Part shown: positions 63,282 to 64,000 of the stretch, piece by piece | Numbering within the stretch: the stretch's first letter is position 1 | Layout of the letters: every line of letters begins with the position of its first letter | Translations under genes and position numbers: made by a program | Assembly (NCBI RefSeq): GCF_000739575.1 | Contig: NZ_BBJO01000022.1 | Coordinates: 1-64,000 of the forward strand | Source of the DNA: Halobellus rufus | GTDB taxonomy: Archaea; Halobacteriota; Halobacteria; Halobacteriales; Haloferacaceae | Reading direction: 5' to 3' | DNA length: 64,000 bases | Notes under the pieces: generated by a model | Seen by the model: only the letters and a program-made list of their open reading frames with translations | The model's database searches: none | Told to the model about the DNA's origin: nothing

Positions 63282-64000
63282 TCAGAATTCCTGGCGGGTG
63301 TAAGCACCACCACGAGGCCCATCGCCCCGGATGAATCGTCCTTCGAGATGGACCTCCAATGCGTCAGGAAGTCCGCCGTCGAAGCGACCTGTGACCGAGA
63401 ACGGAGCGAGCCACGGACCTCGTCCAGCTTTGTTCTCATTCGTGCGGCAAGCATCGTTTGCGACGGGCTCGAGGTAGATCTCTCCCACCCGGCCGTTCAT
63501 GAAGACGTGTTTCAGGCCGAATGAATCGCACTCCCACTCGAGATGTGCAGTTCCTTCGACAGTGAATTGATCGCCAGCTACTGTCAGTGCTAATACGTCG
63601 TCCTCTGCTTGGAGGAAATCACGGATCCACTCCGAGCCCATATGTATAGTGACGTCGGCTAACCGAAGACCGTCCTCGGGATCCTCTATCCAAGGATGCT
63701 CATTCGTCGACGGACTATCGACGGGTCCATCAACAATTTCATCCCCAAGAGTTGCGTCCGGTGACCCAGATGGACCACCGCTCCCTGACACGGACTGAGG
63801 TCCTACCCCATCATCTCCTGAGATCGATGTCTCGTCTCTCCCTGGCTCTCGATTCGAGGACGTACCCGTTTCTCGGTCAGTGGATGCATCCTGCCCAGAT
63901 GGGTTGATGAAGTTGAGACAGCCGGAGAGAGCCGAAAGCACAGTGACTGTGCTAGCAGAGAGAACTCGACGCCGGCGCCAACTGCCTATCTGATGAGATT
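63282..64000 (-). CDS. Tat-exported lipoprotein of unknown function, N-terminus beyond the window
   Basis: The frame stays open to the right edge. The first visible residues include WRRRRVLSASTVTVLSALSGC, a twin-arginine-like run and a lipobox, so the true start lies a few codons beyond base 64000. A long Ser/Gly/Asp-rich linker follows, then a beta-rich domain (LADVTIHMGSEWIRDFLQAEDDVLALTVAG). The GTG at 63941 is not a convincing start because it would cut the signal. Function unknown. Confidence 0.65.
   Translation of the reverse strand, partial: SHQIGSWRRRRVLSASTVTVLSALSGCLNFINPSGQDASTDRETGTSSNREPGRDETSISGDDGVGPQSVSGSGGPSGSPDATLGDEIVDGPVDSPSTNEHPWIEDPEDGLRLADVTIHMGSEWIRDFLQAEDDVLALTVAGDQFTVEGTAHLEWECDSFGLKHVFMNGRVGEIYLEPVANDACRTNENKAGRGPWLAPFSVTGRFDGGLPDALEVHLEGRFIRGDGPRGGAYTRQEF

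Noticed and set aside
1..64000. CRISPR array
   Set aside because: No regularly spaced repeat-spacer pattern was found; the AACGA repeats are short, irregular and lack spacers of constant length.
1..64000. tRNA or rRNA genes, including a tRNA attachment site near the integrase
   Set aside because: No cloverleaf-like segment or rRNA signature was recognised by eye; a dedicated tRNA scan was not possible.

Overview
The window is haloarchaeal. Its proteins are rich in Asp and Glu, it carries many twin-arginine signal peptides ending in a lipobox Cys, its IS types are those of halophilic archaea, and its regulators belong to haloarchaeal families (DUF7344, DUF7342, DUF7437, IclR). No rRNA, tRNA, ribosomal-protein or replication-initiator gene is visible. 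A ParA partition locus, at least seven IS elements or remnants, four toxin-antitoxin (TA) type modules and a tyrosine recombinase point to a megaplasmid or a large accessory island. Family names here are recognised by eye from motifs and memory; no search was run.

Layout. 0.1-4.6 kb: an AbiE-like nucleotidyltransferase pair, an AACGA-repeat array with parA and a small partner gene, a winged-helix/MazF-like module, and a second partial copy of that module's leader. 4.7-22.4 kb: a catabolic region with a split phenylphosphate-synthase-like dikinase (one ATP-grasp subunit, two paralogous His-domain subunits), a metallophosphoesterase, a LigM-like O-demethylase, two Tat-exported CocE/NonD hydrolases (one broken by an IS6 element with an intact 8-bp target duplication), a DHDPS-family aldolase, an extradiol dioxygenase, an IclR regulator and a DUF8021-like protein. 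23.0-26.3 kb: cytochrome bd oxidase (cydAB) and a decayed CcdA-like gene. 26.3-38.5 kb: IS5 and long-DDE insertion sequences, two PIN-toxin modules, and an unfamiliar operon ending in a pRiA4b ORF-3-like gene. 38.5-50.0 kb: a second metabolic region with an OpuC-type quaternary-amine ABC importer, a Rieske ferredoxin overlapping an amidohydrolase, an iron alcohol dehydrogenase, a betaine-aldehyde-type dehydrogenase, a sulfatase and an IclR regulator. 50.0-54.2 kb: decayed and intact IS. 54.3-64.0 kb: a DUF7342 regulator/unknown/integrase operon, tandem CoiA-like nucleases, zinc-ribbon and SWIM proteins, a TnpB element with a candidate omega-RNA, and plasmid-type hypotheticals running off the right edge.

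How the genes may work together. Region one reads as activation and breakdown of phenolic or methoxylated aromatic compounds: outside the cell by hydrolases, then O-demethylation, phosphorylation of a phenolic hydroxyl and later dephosphorylation, ring opening, and aldolase cleavage, under IclR control. Region two reads as uptake and oxidation of choline or a choline ester, possibly the sulfate, to glycine betaine. Both readings rest on family membership and gene neighbourhood. The rest is maintenance and conflict machinery: partition, toxin modules and transposons that have repeatedly copied, broken and trimmed one another.
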